A stretch of 10,117 nt of DNA from positions 1 through 10,117 of the forward strand of contig CAMOOA010000036.1 of the NCBI GenBank assembly GCA_946621045.1. Reading direction: 5' to 3'. Below the pieces are notes generated by a model. The model was not told the DNA's origin. It was given only the letters and a program-made list of their open reading frames with translations, and made no database searches. The DNA comes from an uncultured Erysipelotrichaceae bacterium. Lineage in GTDB: Bacteria; Bacillota_I; Bacilli_A; Erysipelotrichales; Erysipelotrichaceae. How positions within the stretch are numbered: the first letter of the stretch is position 1; every line of letters starts with the position of its first letter. This document shows, piece by piece, positions 1-6,422 of the stretch. A program made the translations under genes and the position numbers.

Positions 1-218
1 ATGACGGACTGGAGATCCTCGACCGTGTCGGCGGCGGCGACTCCTTCGCATCCGGTCTCGTATACGGCCTGATGACAACACAGAATCCGGAGACTGCCGT
101 AAACTACGGCGCAGCACACGGCGCACTTGCTATGACCACTCCGGGCGATACTTCCATGGCAAACAAGAAGGAAGTAGAAGCAATCATGGGCGGTGCAGGC
201 GCACGCGTACAGCGTTAA
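1..218 (+). CDS. kdgK: PfkB-family sugar kinase, C-terminal end (probable 2-keto-3-deoxygluconate kinase), 5' partial
   Basis: Only the last 71 codons (from base 3, stop at 216-218) are inside the window. The reading frame carries the PfkB-family signature near the C-terminus, DRVGGGDSFASG, equivalent to the usual DTxGAGDxF motif. Its glycines form the anion hole and its aspartate is the catalytic base for phosphoryl transfer from ATP to a sugar hydroxyl. The residues that follow (LVYGLMTTQNPETAVNYG, then an AAHGALAMTTPGD stretch) resemble the GGGDSF subgroup containing 2-keto-3-deoxygluconate kinase, which phosphorylates KDG in hexuronate and pectin breakdown. Family membership is clear. The exact substrate is inferred from the tail only, and ribokinase- or fructokinase-like relatives remain possible. 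The gene is followed by a strong terminator, so it belongs to an upstream unit separate from the next genes. Confidence 0.75.
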   Translation, partial: DGLEILDRVGGGDSFASGLVYGLMTTQNPETAVNYGAAHGALAMTTPGDTSMANKKEVEAIMGGAGARVQR

Positions 219-250
219 TTCCGCATTCTGCAATCCCGAATGTTTTACAG

Positions 251-280
251 AATGACCTCTGCAGTGCAGGGGTCATTTTT
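251..280 (+). terminator. Intrinsic terminator of the sugar kinase unit
   Basis: Arms 251-262 and 266-277 form a 12-bp stem (one T-G wobble) with a three-base loop AGT at 263-265. The 3' arm runs into five T residues at 276-280. It starts 32 bases after the kinase stop codon, as expected for a Rho-independent terminator. Confidence 0.92.
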
Positions 281-367
281 ACGATGTTCCGTACCCTTAT
301 TAATGTGCGCTTTGTGCTATCTGTCGTTTCATTTCATCCCTGAAACTGACTTGCGGTCAGAACTCAG
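281..367. other. Upstream part of the intergenic region, no gene seen
   Basis: No open reading frame with a ribosome binding site was found here. The only structure is a run of small dyads: GTTTCA/TGAAAC at 326-331 and 341-346, and CTGAC/GTCAG at 346-350 and 356-360. They are short, and none is followed by a T run. They may be incidental or may be regulator sites. Confidence 0.4.
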
Positions 368-381
368 TGACAGCGCTACCA
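368..381 (+). promoter_or_regulatory. Candidate cre site (CcpA operator)
   Basis: The 14-mer TGACAGCGCTACCA matches the catabolite-responsive element consensus TGWAARCGYTWNCW at 13 of 14 positions. The mismatch is C for A at position 4, and the invariant central CG is kept. It ends 7 bases upstream of the -35 box of the operon that encodes the CcpA-like regulator itself, which suggests autoregulation. One near-consensus match can arise by chance, so this is a candidate only. Confidence 0.45.
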
Positions 382-388
382 CTTTTTC

Positions 389-416
389 TTGAAACATTTT
401 CATTCCAAGGTATAAT
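389..416 (+). promoter_or_regulatory. Sigma-A-type promoter of the DUF948-ytxH-ccpA operon
   Basis: The -35 box TTGAAA (389-394) and a perfect -10 TATAAT (411-416) are separated by 16 bases. Transcription should start near 423. That leaves a leader of only about 15 bases that begins at the AAGAGGT ribosome binding site (424-430) ahead of the ATG at 438. Confidence 0.85.
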
Positions 417-437
417 TTTAAAAAAGAGGTAATAAAA

Positions 438-833
438 ATGATCGATTCGTTATTTATGGATTTGGGCGCAGTATGCCGTAATCTGCTGCCGATTCTTGGT
501 GCTGCAGCACTGATTTATCTCTGTATCGTACTTCGTCGTCTGGCCGGTATGCTCGATGAGACAACAAAGGTCATCAAGGGACTTGATCCGACTGTCAAGT
601 CGGTTAATCAGAGTCTTGAGAAGGTTCAGGCACCGCTGGATACTGTCGTGAAGTACAGCCATACACTGGACGACATGCATGATAAGACCATCGACTCCGT
701 GCAGAGAATGGCGGAAAGCGCCAGTGAAAGCGTTGATAAAGTAAAGGAATATGTCTCCGGAAAGCTTCAGGAAATGGACACCTATGATGCCGTTCAGCCT
801 TATAAGCCGGAGAGTTCGGAAACAGGGGAATAA
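438..833 (+). CDS. DUF948-like membrane-anchored helical protein (YtxG-like)
   Basis: This 131-residue protein has a single N-terminal membrane segment (about residues 13-32, hydrophobic, followed by RR). A hydrophilic, helix-rich tail of heptad-like character (about residues 38-115) extends from it, with a polar end. Length, architecture and position are those of DUF948 proteins such as Bacillus YtxG. These are small general-stress-associated membrane proteins of unknown biochemical function. The sequence predicts an anchored protein whose coiled tail could self-associate or bind partners, but its topology is not certain. The start is supported by AAGAGGT ending 7 bases upstream. The gene is first in an operon, 20 bases ahead of a YtxH-like gene, and the two families commonly occur together. 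Function is not known. The family call rests on architecture and context more than on a specific motif. Confidence 0.7.
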   Translation: MIDSLFMDLGAVCRNLLPILGAAALIYLCIVLRRLAGMLDETTKVIKGLDPTVKSVNQSLEKVQAPLDTVVKYSHTLDDMHDKTIDSVQRMAESASESVDKVKEYVSGKLQEMDTYDAVQPYKPESSETGE

Positions 834-853
834 TCTCCCGGGAGGATTGCAAG

Positions 854-1552
854 ATGAGTGAAAACAAGAATGTACATGATGAGACAGTGAACGAAAAACA
901 GGAAACTGTCATTGACAAGACTGAATCCGCTGCGGAAGAAACAGTGAAGTCCATCGAACAGACCGTTGAGGATCTGAAGAAGAAGATTCAGGGACTTGCC
1001 GGCGATGAATCCGATGAGAAAGCTGAACCTGCTGTTGATTTCGGACTTTCGGAAGAGCAGAAGGAAAAAGTTGAGGAGATCAAGGAGAATACCATGAAGA
1101 CCGTCAGTGAAGCAATCGATGATGTTAAGGAAAAGGCACAGGAATTCACAAAGCGTCCGGATGTTCAGAAGACCATCGAGTATCTTCGGAAGAATGTGAT
1201 GACTGCAGTGGATACCGCAAAGGCAAAGTTTGACGAGTTCCGTTCCAATCCGGAAGTAAAGAAGACACTTGATGATGCAGGTGCCAAGGTGCGTGAGTTC
1301 GGTGACAAAGCCGGCGATGCGATCGACAATATCCTTACGGATGACCGTAAGAACGACATCCGGAAGAACCTGGAAAAAGCCGGGGATGCGGTTTCACAGA
1401 GTGTGGACAATGCGTCCAGGGCAATCAATGACTTTGTTTCCAAGCCGGAGGTTCAGGAAACGATTGAAAAGACAAAGGCCGGCGCAAAGGATATTGCCGA
1501 AAAAGGCACTGCCGTCATTAAGGATCTGTTTGAAAAGAAGGACGGCGAGTAA
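854..1552 (+). CDS. YtxH-like / LEA-like helical repeat protein
   Basis: This is a 232-residue, highly charged, Lys/Glu/Asp/Ala-rich protein with one Pro per repeat at most, no cysteine and no clear membrane segment. Residues 1-60 are an acidic, probably disordered or helical lead. From about residue 62 onward the protein consists of five degenerate repeats of 31-35 residues, beginning near 62, 97, 128, 159 and 193. The best copies start with [E/D]F-x-x-x-P-[D/E]-V-x-x-T, as in EFTKRPDVQKTI, EFRSNPEVKKTL and DFVSKPEVQETI, and continue as an amphipathic helix. This resembles YtxH and LEA/apolipoprotein-like stress proteins, which may bind membranes or protect other proteins. Unlike typical YtxH, no N-terminal glycine-rich hydrophobic stretch is visible, so the family label is tentative. 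The ribosome binding site GGAGGA (841-846) is well placed, 7 bases before the ATG. The product is probably cytoplasmic. Confidence 0.7.
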   Translation: MSENKNVHDETVNEKQETVIDKTESAAEETVKSIEQTVEDLKKKIQGLAGDESDEKAEPAVDFGLSEEQKEKVEEIKENTMKTVSEAIDDVKEKAQEFTKRPDVQKTIEYLRKNVMTAVDTAKAKFDEFRSNPEVKKTLDDAGAKVREFGDKAGDAIDNILTDDRKNDIRKNLEKAGDAVSQSVDNASRAINDFVSKPEVQETIEKTKAGAKDIAEKGTAVIKDLFEKKDGE

Positions 1553-1593
1553 TCTTTACAGCTTCAGCAGATCTTAGAACAGGATATAGGATA

Positions 1594-2586
1594 ATGAAAC
1601 GTGTAACCATTTATGATGTCGCCAAAGAGGCGGGTGTTTCACTGGCTACCGTGTCACGTGTAATTAACGGATCAACGGTTGTCAAGGAGCCTACAAGACA
1701 GCGTGTACAGGAAGCAATCGAAAAGCTCGGATACAAGCCGAATGCGATCGCACAGGGTCTTGCGCTGCAGAAGACTACAACGATCGGTCTTGTCGTGCCG
1801 GAAGCGAGTTTTACCTATACCGGGCAGATCATCAACGGGCTCATTGATGTCGCAAAGATCTATAACTACAACATCATGCTGCATACCATTACCGCGGGCA
1901 TTACGGATATCAACGATATCATCGAGGATATTATCAAATCCCGTGTGGACGGCGTGGTAATCTACAGCGACAAGCTTGAAATGGATGAAGTCGAGAAGCT
2001 CAAGCAGTACTCCATTCCCATTGTCATGATTCAGAACCGGGTCAAGGCGGATAATGTGTGCTGTGTCTATGTGGACATTGAGAAGGCAATCTATGAGCTC
2101 ACCATGAAATATCTGGAAGAGGGCAAGGACAAGATCGGCATTATCGAGGACCGGAAAAACCGCTATGCCACCGAACAGATGGTGCGCGGCGCAGAAGCCG
2201 CATTCCGCCGCAAGGGGAAGCGGTTCCGCGGGTTTATTCAGATTCCGGCATCCTCCCGGTCCAGCTATGAGTATCTGTACAGCTTCCTGAAGGACAACCG
2301 GTATGATGTGATGATCGGAAACCGTGACTCGCAGGCGATGGCTATCGTCAACTCCGCAAGGGAATGTGGTATTTCGGTTCCGGATGAGCTTGAAGTTGTA
2401 TGCGTGATCGACACAAAGTACAATGCGTCGTTCCGGCCACAGATTTCCTCCTTCTCAATTCCTTCGTATGACCTTGGTGCTGTGTCCATGCGCGTCATGA
2501 CAAAGATGCTTCAGGATCAGAAGGATTTCGAGCGTGAAATCGAGCTCAGTTATCTGTTTACACCGCGCCGGACAACGAAGAGTTGA
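1594..2586 (+). CDS. ccpA: LacI-family catabolite control protein A (CcpA)
   Basis: This 330-residue transcription factor carries the LacI helix-turn-helix at residues 6-25 (IYDVAKEAGVSLATVSRVIN). The hinge helix is around 49-58 (PNAIAQGLAL), and a periplasmic-binding-protein-like effector core follows. The feature that separates CcpA from sugar-specific LacI members is the segment YDLGAVSMRVMTK at residues 292-304. It lines up, at a shift of three, with the Bacillus megaterium CcpA residues Y295, D296, R303 and K307 that contact HPr phosphorylated on Ser46. The IYNYNIM segment at 89-95 also resembles the CcpA N-subdomain contact region. As CcpA it would bind cre sites with HPr-Ser-P and repress or activate carbon genes. 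The gene lies 41 bases after the YtxH-like gene with no terminator between, so it is probably cotranscribed. AGGA at 1581-1584 is the likely ribosome binding site. A candidate cre lies at its own operon promoter. Confidence 0.87.
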   Translation: MKRVTIYDVAKEAGVSLATVSRVINGSTVVKEPTRQRVQEAIEKLGYKPNAIAQGLALQKTTTIGLVVPEASFTYTGQIINGLIDVAKIYNYNIMLHTITAGITDINDIIEDIIKSRVDGVVIYSDKLEMDEVEKLKQYSIPIVMIQNRVKADNVCCVYVDIEKAIYELTMKYLEEGKDKIGIIEDRKNRYATEQMVRGAEAAFRRKGKRFRGFIQIPASSRSSYEYLYSFLKDNRYDVMIGNRDSQAMAIVNSARECGISVPDELEVVCVIDTKYNASFRPQISSFSIPSYDLGAVSMRVMTKMLQDQKDFEREIELSYLFTPRRTTKS

Positions 2587-2611
2587 CAACGAACCTGATA
2601 TTGGATAGTAT
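2583..2611 (+). promoter_or_regulatory. Promoter of the T-box-tyrS unit
   Basis: A perfect TTGACA -35 box (2583-2588) overlaps the ccpA stop codon (2584-2586). It is followed after 17 bases by TAGTAT (2606-2611, four of six consensus bases). The predicted start near 2618 falls exactly where stem I of the T-box leader begins. Confidence 0.75.
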
Positions 2612-2617
2612 TCAAAA

Positions 2618-2826
2618 CAGCGAAGAACGGAAATAGTAACAGACAGAATGTTCTGCACAAGAGACGCCCCGGTTCGGTGAAAGGGGACGGAACAGGTCTG
2701 TGAATACACCCGGGAGCTTTCTGTAAAAAGCAGAACGTGCGTCAGCGTTAATGACAAGAGTGCACAGCAATGTGAACTAAGGTGGTACCGCGCAGGAGCG
2801 TCCTTAGACGGGCGTTCCTTTTTTTT
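2618..2826 (+). promoter_or_regulatory. Tyrosine-specific T-box riboswitch leader
   Basis: The T-box sequence AAGGTGGTACCGCG is at 2779-2792, with UGGU (2783-2786) complementary to the ACCA end of uncharged tRNA-Tyr. In stem I, the AGTA motif (2635-2638) and GAA (2702-2704) flank a specifier loop closed by ACAGAC/GTCTGT (2639-2644 with 2696-2701). The codon after GAA is TAC at 2705-2707, specifying tyrosine. CTAAGG (2777-2782) can pair with CCTTAG (2802-2807) to form the antiterminator, which competes with the terminator that follows. Uncharged tRNA-Tyr should stabilise readthrough into tyrS, so the enzyme is made when tyrosine is short. The promoter at 2583-2611 feeds the leader, and readthrough from the ccpA operon would also pass through it. 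Confidence 0.95.
2795..2826 (+). terminator. Regulated terminator of the T-box leader
   Basis: GGAGCGTCC (2795-2803) pairs with GGGCGTTCC (2810-2818) across a six-base loop, followed by eight T residues (2819-2826). Its 5' arm and loop overlap CCTTAG of the antiterminator, so the two structures exclude each other. Confidence 0.93.
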
Positions 2827-2855
2827 GAAACAACAGTCAAGGAGAAATGATAGGT

Positions 2856-4106
2856 ATGGATTTTATTGAAGAACTGCAATGGAGAGGTCTTGTCAAAGAT
2901 GTTACGGATTTTGAAGGACTGAAAGAAACACTGAAAGAGCCGGTAACGATTTACTGCGGGTTTGATCCGACGGCGGATTCCCTGCATGTAGGTCATCTCC
3001 AGCAGATTATCCTGCTTCGCAGATATCAGCTGGCAGGACACCGTCCGATCGCGCTCTGCGGCGGCTTTACAGGTATGATCGGTGATCCGCGTCCGACCAC
3101 GGAACGCAAGCTTCTGACCCATGAGGAAGTGCTTCACAATGCGGACTGCATCCGGGATCAGCTGGCGAAATTCCTTTCGTTTGACGGCGATAACGGAGCC
3201 ATCATGGAAAACAACAATAACTGGCTGGGCTCCATGACGCTTCTCGATTATCTGCGCGATTACGGAAAACTGTTCAATGTTTCCTATATGCTGCAGAAAG
3301 ACACCATCAAGAAACGTCTGGAATCCGGCATCTCCTATACGGAATTCTCCTACACGATTCTGCAGGCGATGGACTGGCTTCATCTCTTCAAAACGTATAA
3401 CTGCCGCATTCAGATCGGAGGAAGCGATCAGTGGGGCAATCTTACGACCGGCATGGAACTGATCCGCAAGGTGCTCGGCGATGACGCAAAGCCGTACGGC
3501 ATCACTTCGCCGCTCATTACCAAGTCGGACGGATCCAAATTCGGCAAATCTGAAGGAAAGAATATCTGGCTGGATCCTGCCCGGACAAGCGCGTATGAAT
3601 TCTATCAGTTCTGGCTCAACACACCGGATGCCGATGTTGTCGATTACCTGAAGCGGCTGTCCTTCCGTACACCGGAGGAAATCAAAGCGCTTGAGGCTTC
3701 GCTTGCGGAACACCCCGAATACCGCGAAGCGCAGAAGGCGCTTGCGGAAGAGCTGACCCGCATCGTCCACGGCGAAGAAGGACTTGCCAAGGCGCTTCGG
3801 ATCACGGAAACCTTCTTCCGCGGCAATATCATGGATCTGACACCGCAGGAAATGCGGGAAGGCCTTGCCGATGCGCAGAAGGTTGCGGTTGCGGACGGCG
3901 TTGCCCTGATCGATGCGCTTGTGGAGGCAGGGGTATCACGCTCCAAGAGCGATGCGCGGAAGCTGATCCAGCAGGGCAGCATCAGTGTCAACGGCGTCAA
4001 GACAGCTGATATCGCATTTGCGCTGACAAAGGAAGATGCGGTGGATCATTCCTTCTCCATCCTCCGCAAAGGAAAGAAAAACTATATCGTTGTCACATTT
4101 GACTGA
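2856..4106 (+). CDS. tyrS: Tyrosyl-tRNA synthetase
   Basis: This is a 416-residue class I synthetase that activates tyrosine with ATP and charges tRNA-Tyr in the cytoplasm. The nucleotide-binding HIGH motif is HVGH (residues 44-47, in DPTADSLHVGHL) and the KMSKS loop is KFGKS (228-232). The tyrosine pocket residues known from Bacillus TyrRS are present: Y33, Y166, Q170, D173, D191 and Q192. The C-terminal S4 RNA-binding domain occupies roughly residues 349-416 (from ALVEAGVSRSKSDARKLIQQG). The start at 2856 gives MDFIEELQWRGLVKD, which aligns directly with the N-terminus of B. stearothermophilus TyrRS (MDLLAELQWRGLV). It lies 11 bases after AAGGAG (2839-2844). An in-frame ATG at 2847 would add three residues but sits only two bases from the ribosome binding site. 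Expression is controlled by the T-box leader. Confidence 0.97.
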   Translation: MDFIEELQWRGLVKDVTDFEGLKETLKEPVTIYCGFDPTADSLHVGHLQQIILLRRYQLAGHRPIALCGGFTGMIGDPRPTTERKLLTHEEVLHNADCIRDQLAKFLSFDGDNGAIMENNNNWLGSMTLLDYLRDYGKLFNVSYMLQKDTIKKRLESGISYTEFSYTILQAMDWLHLFKTYNCRIQIGGSDQWGNLTTGMELIRKVLGDDAKPYGITSPLITKSDGSKFGKSEGKNIWLDPARTSAYEFYQFWLNTPDADVVDYLKRLSFRTPEEIKALEASLAEHPEYREAQKALAEELTRIVHGEEGLAKALRITETFFRGNIMDLTPQEMREGLADAQKVAVADGVALIDALVEAGVSRSKSDARKLIQQGSISVNGVKTADIAFALTKEDAVDHSFSILRKGKKNYIVVTFD

Positions 4107-4116
4107 CGAAAGGGTA

Positions 4117-4155
4117 AGCGGTCCGGAAATCTGGTAAGTCCGGACCGCTCTTTTT
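4117..4155 (+). terminator. Intrinsic terminator of tyrS
   Basis: There is a perfect 11-bp stem, AGCGGTCCGGA (4117-4127) with TCCGGACCGCT (4139-4149), and an 11-base loop. It is followed by C and five T residues (4151-4155) and begins 11 bases after the tyrS stop. Confidence 0.95.
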
Positions 4156-4164
4156 ACGCGCGTA

Positions 4165-4173
4165 TGTTATAAT
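4165..4173 (+). promoter_or_regulatory. Extended -10 promoter of the lipoprotein-flippase-rsuA unit
   Basis: TGTTATAAT is an exact extended -10 element (TGnTATAAT). No -35 box is recognisable because that position lies in the tyrS terminator stem (around 4145-4150). The predicted transcription start is near 4180. Confidence 0.7.
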
Positions 4174-4189
4174 CCCCATGAGGTACTTT

Positions 4190-4759
4190 ATGCGGAAATT
4201 ACTGGCTTCATTATTGTGTGCATTTATGCTTGCAGGCTGCTTTGCGCGGAATGAAAATTCTGCGAATTTTGCGGCGTATGAAGGCTTTTATAAATCAATT
4301 CAGGACAACGACAAGTTTCAGACCGGTTCTCTGTATTATCAGATCAGTGCGGAACTGACGACACTTGCGGACGGATCCCATCGTTACTATATCTTTCTGG
4401 ATGATGCCCAGATTGCGATGTATGACGTTGTGCTGCTCGCAATAGAAAACGGCACGCCGCTCGAAGGCGGCACCAAGATGATGCCGAGCATCGGTATTTT
4501 CGAGTCGCAGGATTATTCCCTGATTCCGTACCAGGCGCGGACAGACCGCGGCTATGTCAAGGGTCTTGTCCTTTCCGGGGAAACAGCGGAAGATTCTGTT
4601 GATATTACGATGCTTGTGGAATGGCGGGATAAGAATAAGGAAAATGCGCACCGCGAATATCTTTCCTTTACGATCACCGAAGAGGGATTTACCGCAGCCA
4701 GCCGTCAGATGCCTGAAACAGAGCTGACGGAATCGGAAGAAGGACTGCCGAATGAGTGA
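4190..4759 (+). CDS. Uncharacterised lipoprotein
   Basis: This 189-residue secreted lipoprotein has a typical type II signal peptide: MRKLL n-region, hydrophobic stretch LASLLCAFML, and lipobox LAGC with the lipidated cysteine at residue 17. The mature part (about 172 residues) is polar and appears rich in beta strands, with Tyr/Asp-rich segments (SLYYQIS, HRYYIFLDDAQIAMYD) and an acidic C-terminal tail. I do not recognise a family. I chose ATG 4190 because GAGGT (4180-4184) lies 5 bases upstream. An in-frame ATG at 4178 lies at or before the predicted transcription start and would add MRYF. The last 8 bases overlap the start of the flippase gene, so the two are probably translationally coupled. 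That suggests, but does not prove, a role at the cell envelope beside the flippase. Confidence 0.85.
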   Translation: MRKLLASLLCAFMLAGCFARNENSANFAAYEGFYKSIQDNDKFQTGSLYYQISAELTTLADGSHRYYIFLDDAQIAMYDVVLLAIENGTPLEGGTKMMPSIGIFESQDYSLIPYQARTDRGYVKGLVLSGETAEDSVDITMLVEWRDKNKENAHREYLSFTITEEGFTAASRQMPETELTESEEGLPNE

Positions 4760-6422
4760 ATCCCAGCAGAAACAGGTCAAACAGTCTTTTATCATCGGCT
4801 CCCTGACGAGTTCGGCAGGAATCTTTTTGTCGAAGGCAATCGGACTTTTTTATGTTGTGCCGTTCACCGCAATCGCGACGGAAAACAATATGGTGTTTTA
4901 TACCGGCGCGTATAACTACTACAATATTCTGCTTCAGATCAGTTCAGCCGGACTGCCGTATGCAATTGCGGCGCTGATTGCAAAGTTTGCCAGCCGCAAC
5001 GATTATAAATCCGTTCTTCTGGTCCGCCGTCTGAGCACATTGATCCTCGGCGCAAGCGGCCTTGTGATGATGATCGCATTCATTGCGCTGTCCGGTCCGC
5101 TGTCCGTTTCACTGCTGGGCGAAGGGGCAACTCCCATCGATCTTCAGCAGATGCGGATCTCATTCATCATTCTCAGTCTGGCGCTGTTCCTTGTACCGAT
5201 CCTGTACAGTTACCGCAGTTTTTATCAGGGTCTCAAGGATCTTCGGGTCTATGCCAACAGCCAGGTCATTGAACAGATGACCCGTGTTGCGGCGCTGCTT
5301 GGTCTCGGTGCCTTTGTTGTATATGTTCTGCATCTTGACCGGATCTTTGCGATTTATATGGCTGTTCTTTCCACATCCATCGGTGCGGGAATTGCGATTC
5401 TGTATTACATGCACTATGACAAACCGCATTACTCCCTGATCCGTAAAATTGCCCGCCAGCAGGAGTCAGACAGTGCTTCCCAGTCACAGATTCTTAAGGA
5501 GCTGTTCGCGTTCGGCATTCCGTATCTGGTTGTCTCCATCCTCGGAAATTCCCAGACGCTGATCAATACGCATTTCTTTATTTCTCTTACGACATCGCTC
5601 GGAATGAAATATGAGACTGCCAAGCTGCTGTACGGCATCATTCAGATGCAGTGCGACAAGCTGACTTCCATTCCGCAGGTGCTCGGCATCGGTTTTTCCG
5701 CCGGTATTGTGCCGTATATGACAATTGCGCTTGAAAAACGCAATATGGAAGAACTGCAGAAAAATGTCCGGGAATGTCTGGATACCGTATTCTATATCGC
5801 GCTGCCAATCTGTTTTGCGATGCTTGTGCTGGCGCGGCCGATTTACTATCTGATGTACGGAGCCGCCAATCTGAATTACGGAGAAAGCGCACTGCGCTGG
5901 TCAAGTTTCCTTGCGCTTGCGACAACGATCACACCGATCTGCAGTTCAATGATGATGACGCTTCATTTCCGCAAGGCAAGCATCTTTTATCTGTTTGTCG
6001 GCTTTGTCGTCAAGTGCGTGACATTCTATCCGCTGATCCGTTTCACCGGATACAGCGGTGCGATCACTTCCAGCGTTCTCTGTTCGGTGACGATCATTTA
6101 TCTCTGTCTTGCGAAGATTTCCAACCGCTATCAGGTCAACTACAGCCTGACCGCGATACGGGTTATGAAGATGCTGCTGTGCTGTCTGTGCATGAACGGC
6201 GTCTTCGTGCTGCTTCGGCTTGTCGGCTTCAATATTGTTGAAAACAACCGTCTGATTGCACTGCTTCAGATGGCGGTTTACGGCGTCCTGGGTGCCGGAG
6301 TCTATTTCTACGTCAGCATCCTCATGAAGCTTCCGCAGGCGATCTTCCATATCAGTTCCATGCGGGAATTTGTCCGCCGTCTGGTCAAAGGACAGCTTAA
6401 CCGCAGAAAGAGGTCATCCTGA
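4752..6422 (+). CDS. ytgP: MurJ/YtgP-type lipid II flippase (MATE/MOP superfamily)
   Basis: This 556-residue polytopic membrane protein has a short cytoplasmic N-terminus (MSESQQKQVKQ) and about 12-14 hydrophobic segments. The tail is basic (RLVKGQLNRRKRSS). Sequence character and length fit the oligosaccharide/lipid flippase branch of the MOP superfamily (polysaccharide biosynthesis protein, SpoVB/YtgP/MurJ). B. subtilis YtgP acts as a MurJ, moving the peptidoglycan precursor lipid II across the membrane. The next gene is an RsuA-type pseudouridine synthase, as in the ytgP-ytzG pair of Bacillus, which favours YtgP over SpoVB or a capsule flippase. The gene starts inside the lipoprotein gene (8-base overlap), with AAGGA (4740-4744) 7 bases upstream of the ATG. 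Its stop codon shares a base with the next start (TGATG). The transported substrate is inferred, not seen. Confidence 0.88.
   Translation: MSESQQKQVKQSFIIGSLTSSAGIFLSKAIGLFYVVPFTAIATENNMVFYTGAYNYYNILLQISSAGLPYAIAALIAKFASRNDYKSVLLVRRLSTLILGASGLVMMIAFIALSGPLSVSLLGEGATPIDLQQMRISFIILSLALFLVPILYSYRSFYQGLKDLRVYANSQVIEQMTRVAALLGLGAFVVYVLHLDRIFAIYMAVLSTSIGAGIAILYYMHYDKPHYSLIRKIARQQESDSASQSQILKELFAFGIPYLVVSILGNSQTLINTHFFISLTTSLGMKYETAKLLYGIIQMQCDKLTSIPQVLGIGFSAGIVPYMTIALEKRNMEELQKNVRECLDTVFYIALPICFAMLVLARPIYYLMYGAANLNYGESALRWSSFLALATTITPICSSMMMTLHFRKASIFYLFVGFVVKCVTFYPLIRFTGYSGAITSSVLCSVTIIYLCLAKISNRYQVNYSLTAIRVMKMLLCCLCMNGVFVLLRLVGFNIVENNRLIALLQMAVYGVLGAGVYFYVSILMKLPQAIFHISSMREFVRRLVKGQLNRRKRSS

Noticed and set aside
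835..844. Perfect palindrome CTCCCGGGAG overlapping the ribosome binding site of the YtxH-like gene
   Set aside because: It has no loop bases, so it cannot fold into a stable 10-base hairpin in RNA. The symmetry follows largely from the GGGAGG sequence itself.
2847..2855. Alternative tyrS start at 2847
   Set aside because: It sits only two bases after AAGGAG and adds MIG ahead of a start that aligns directly with known Bacillus TyrRS N-termini.
2748..3770. Long open frame on the minus strand across tyrS (340 codons)
   Set aside because: It lies antisense to a well-conserved tyrS with all catalytic motifs, its translation resembles no family I know, and it crosses the T-box leader. It is a shadow frame.
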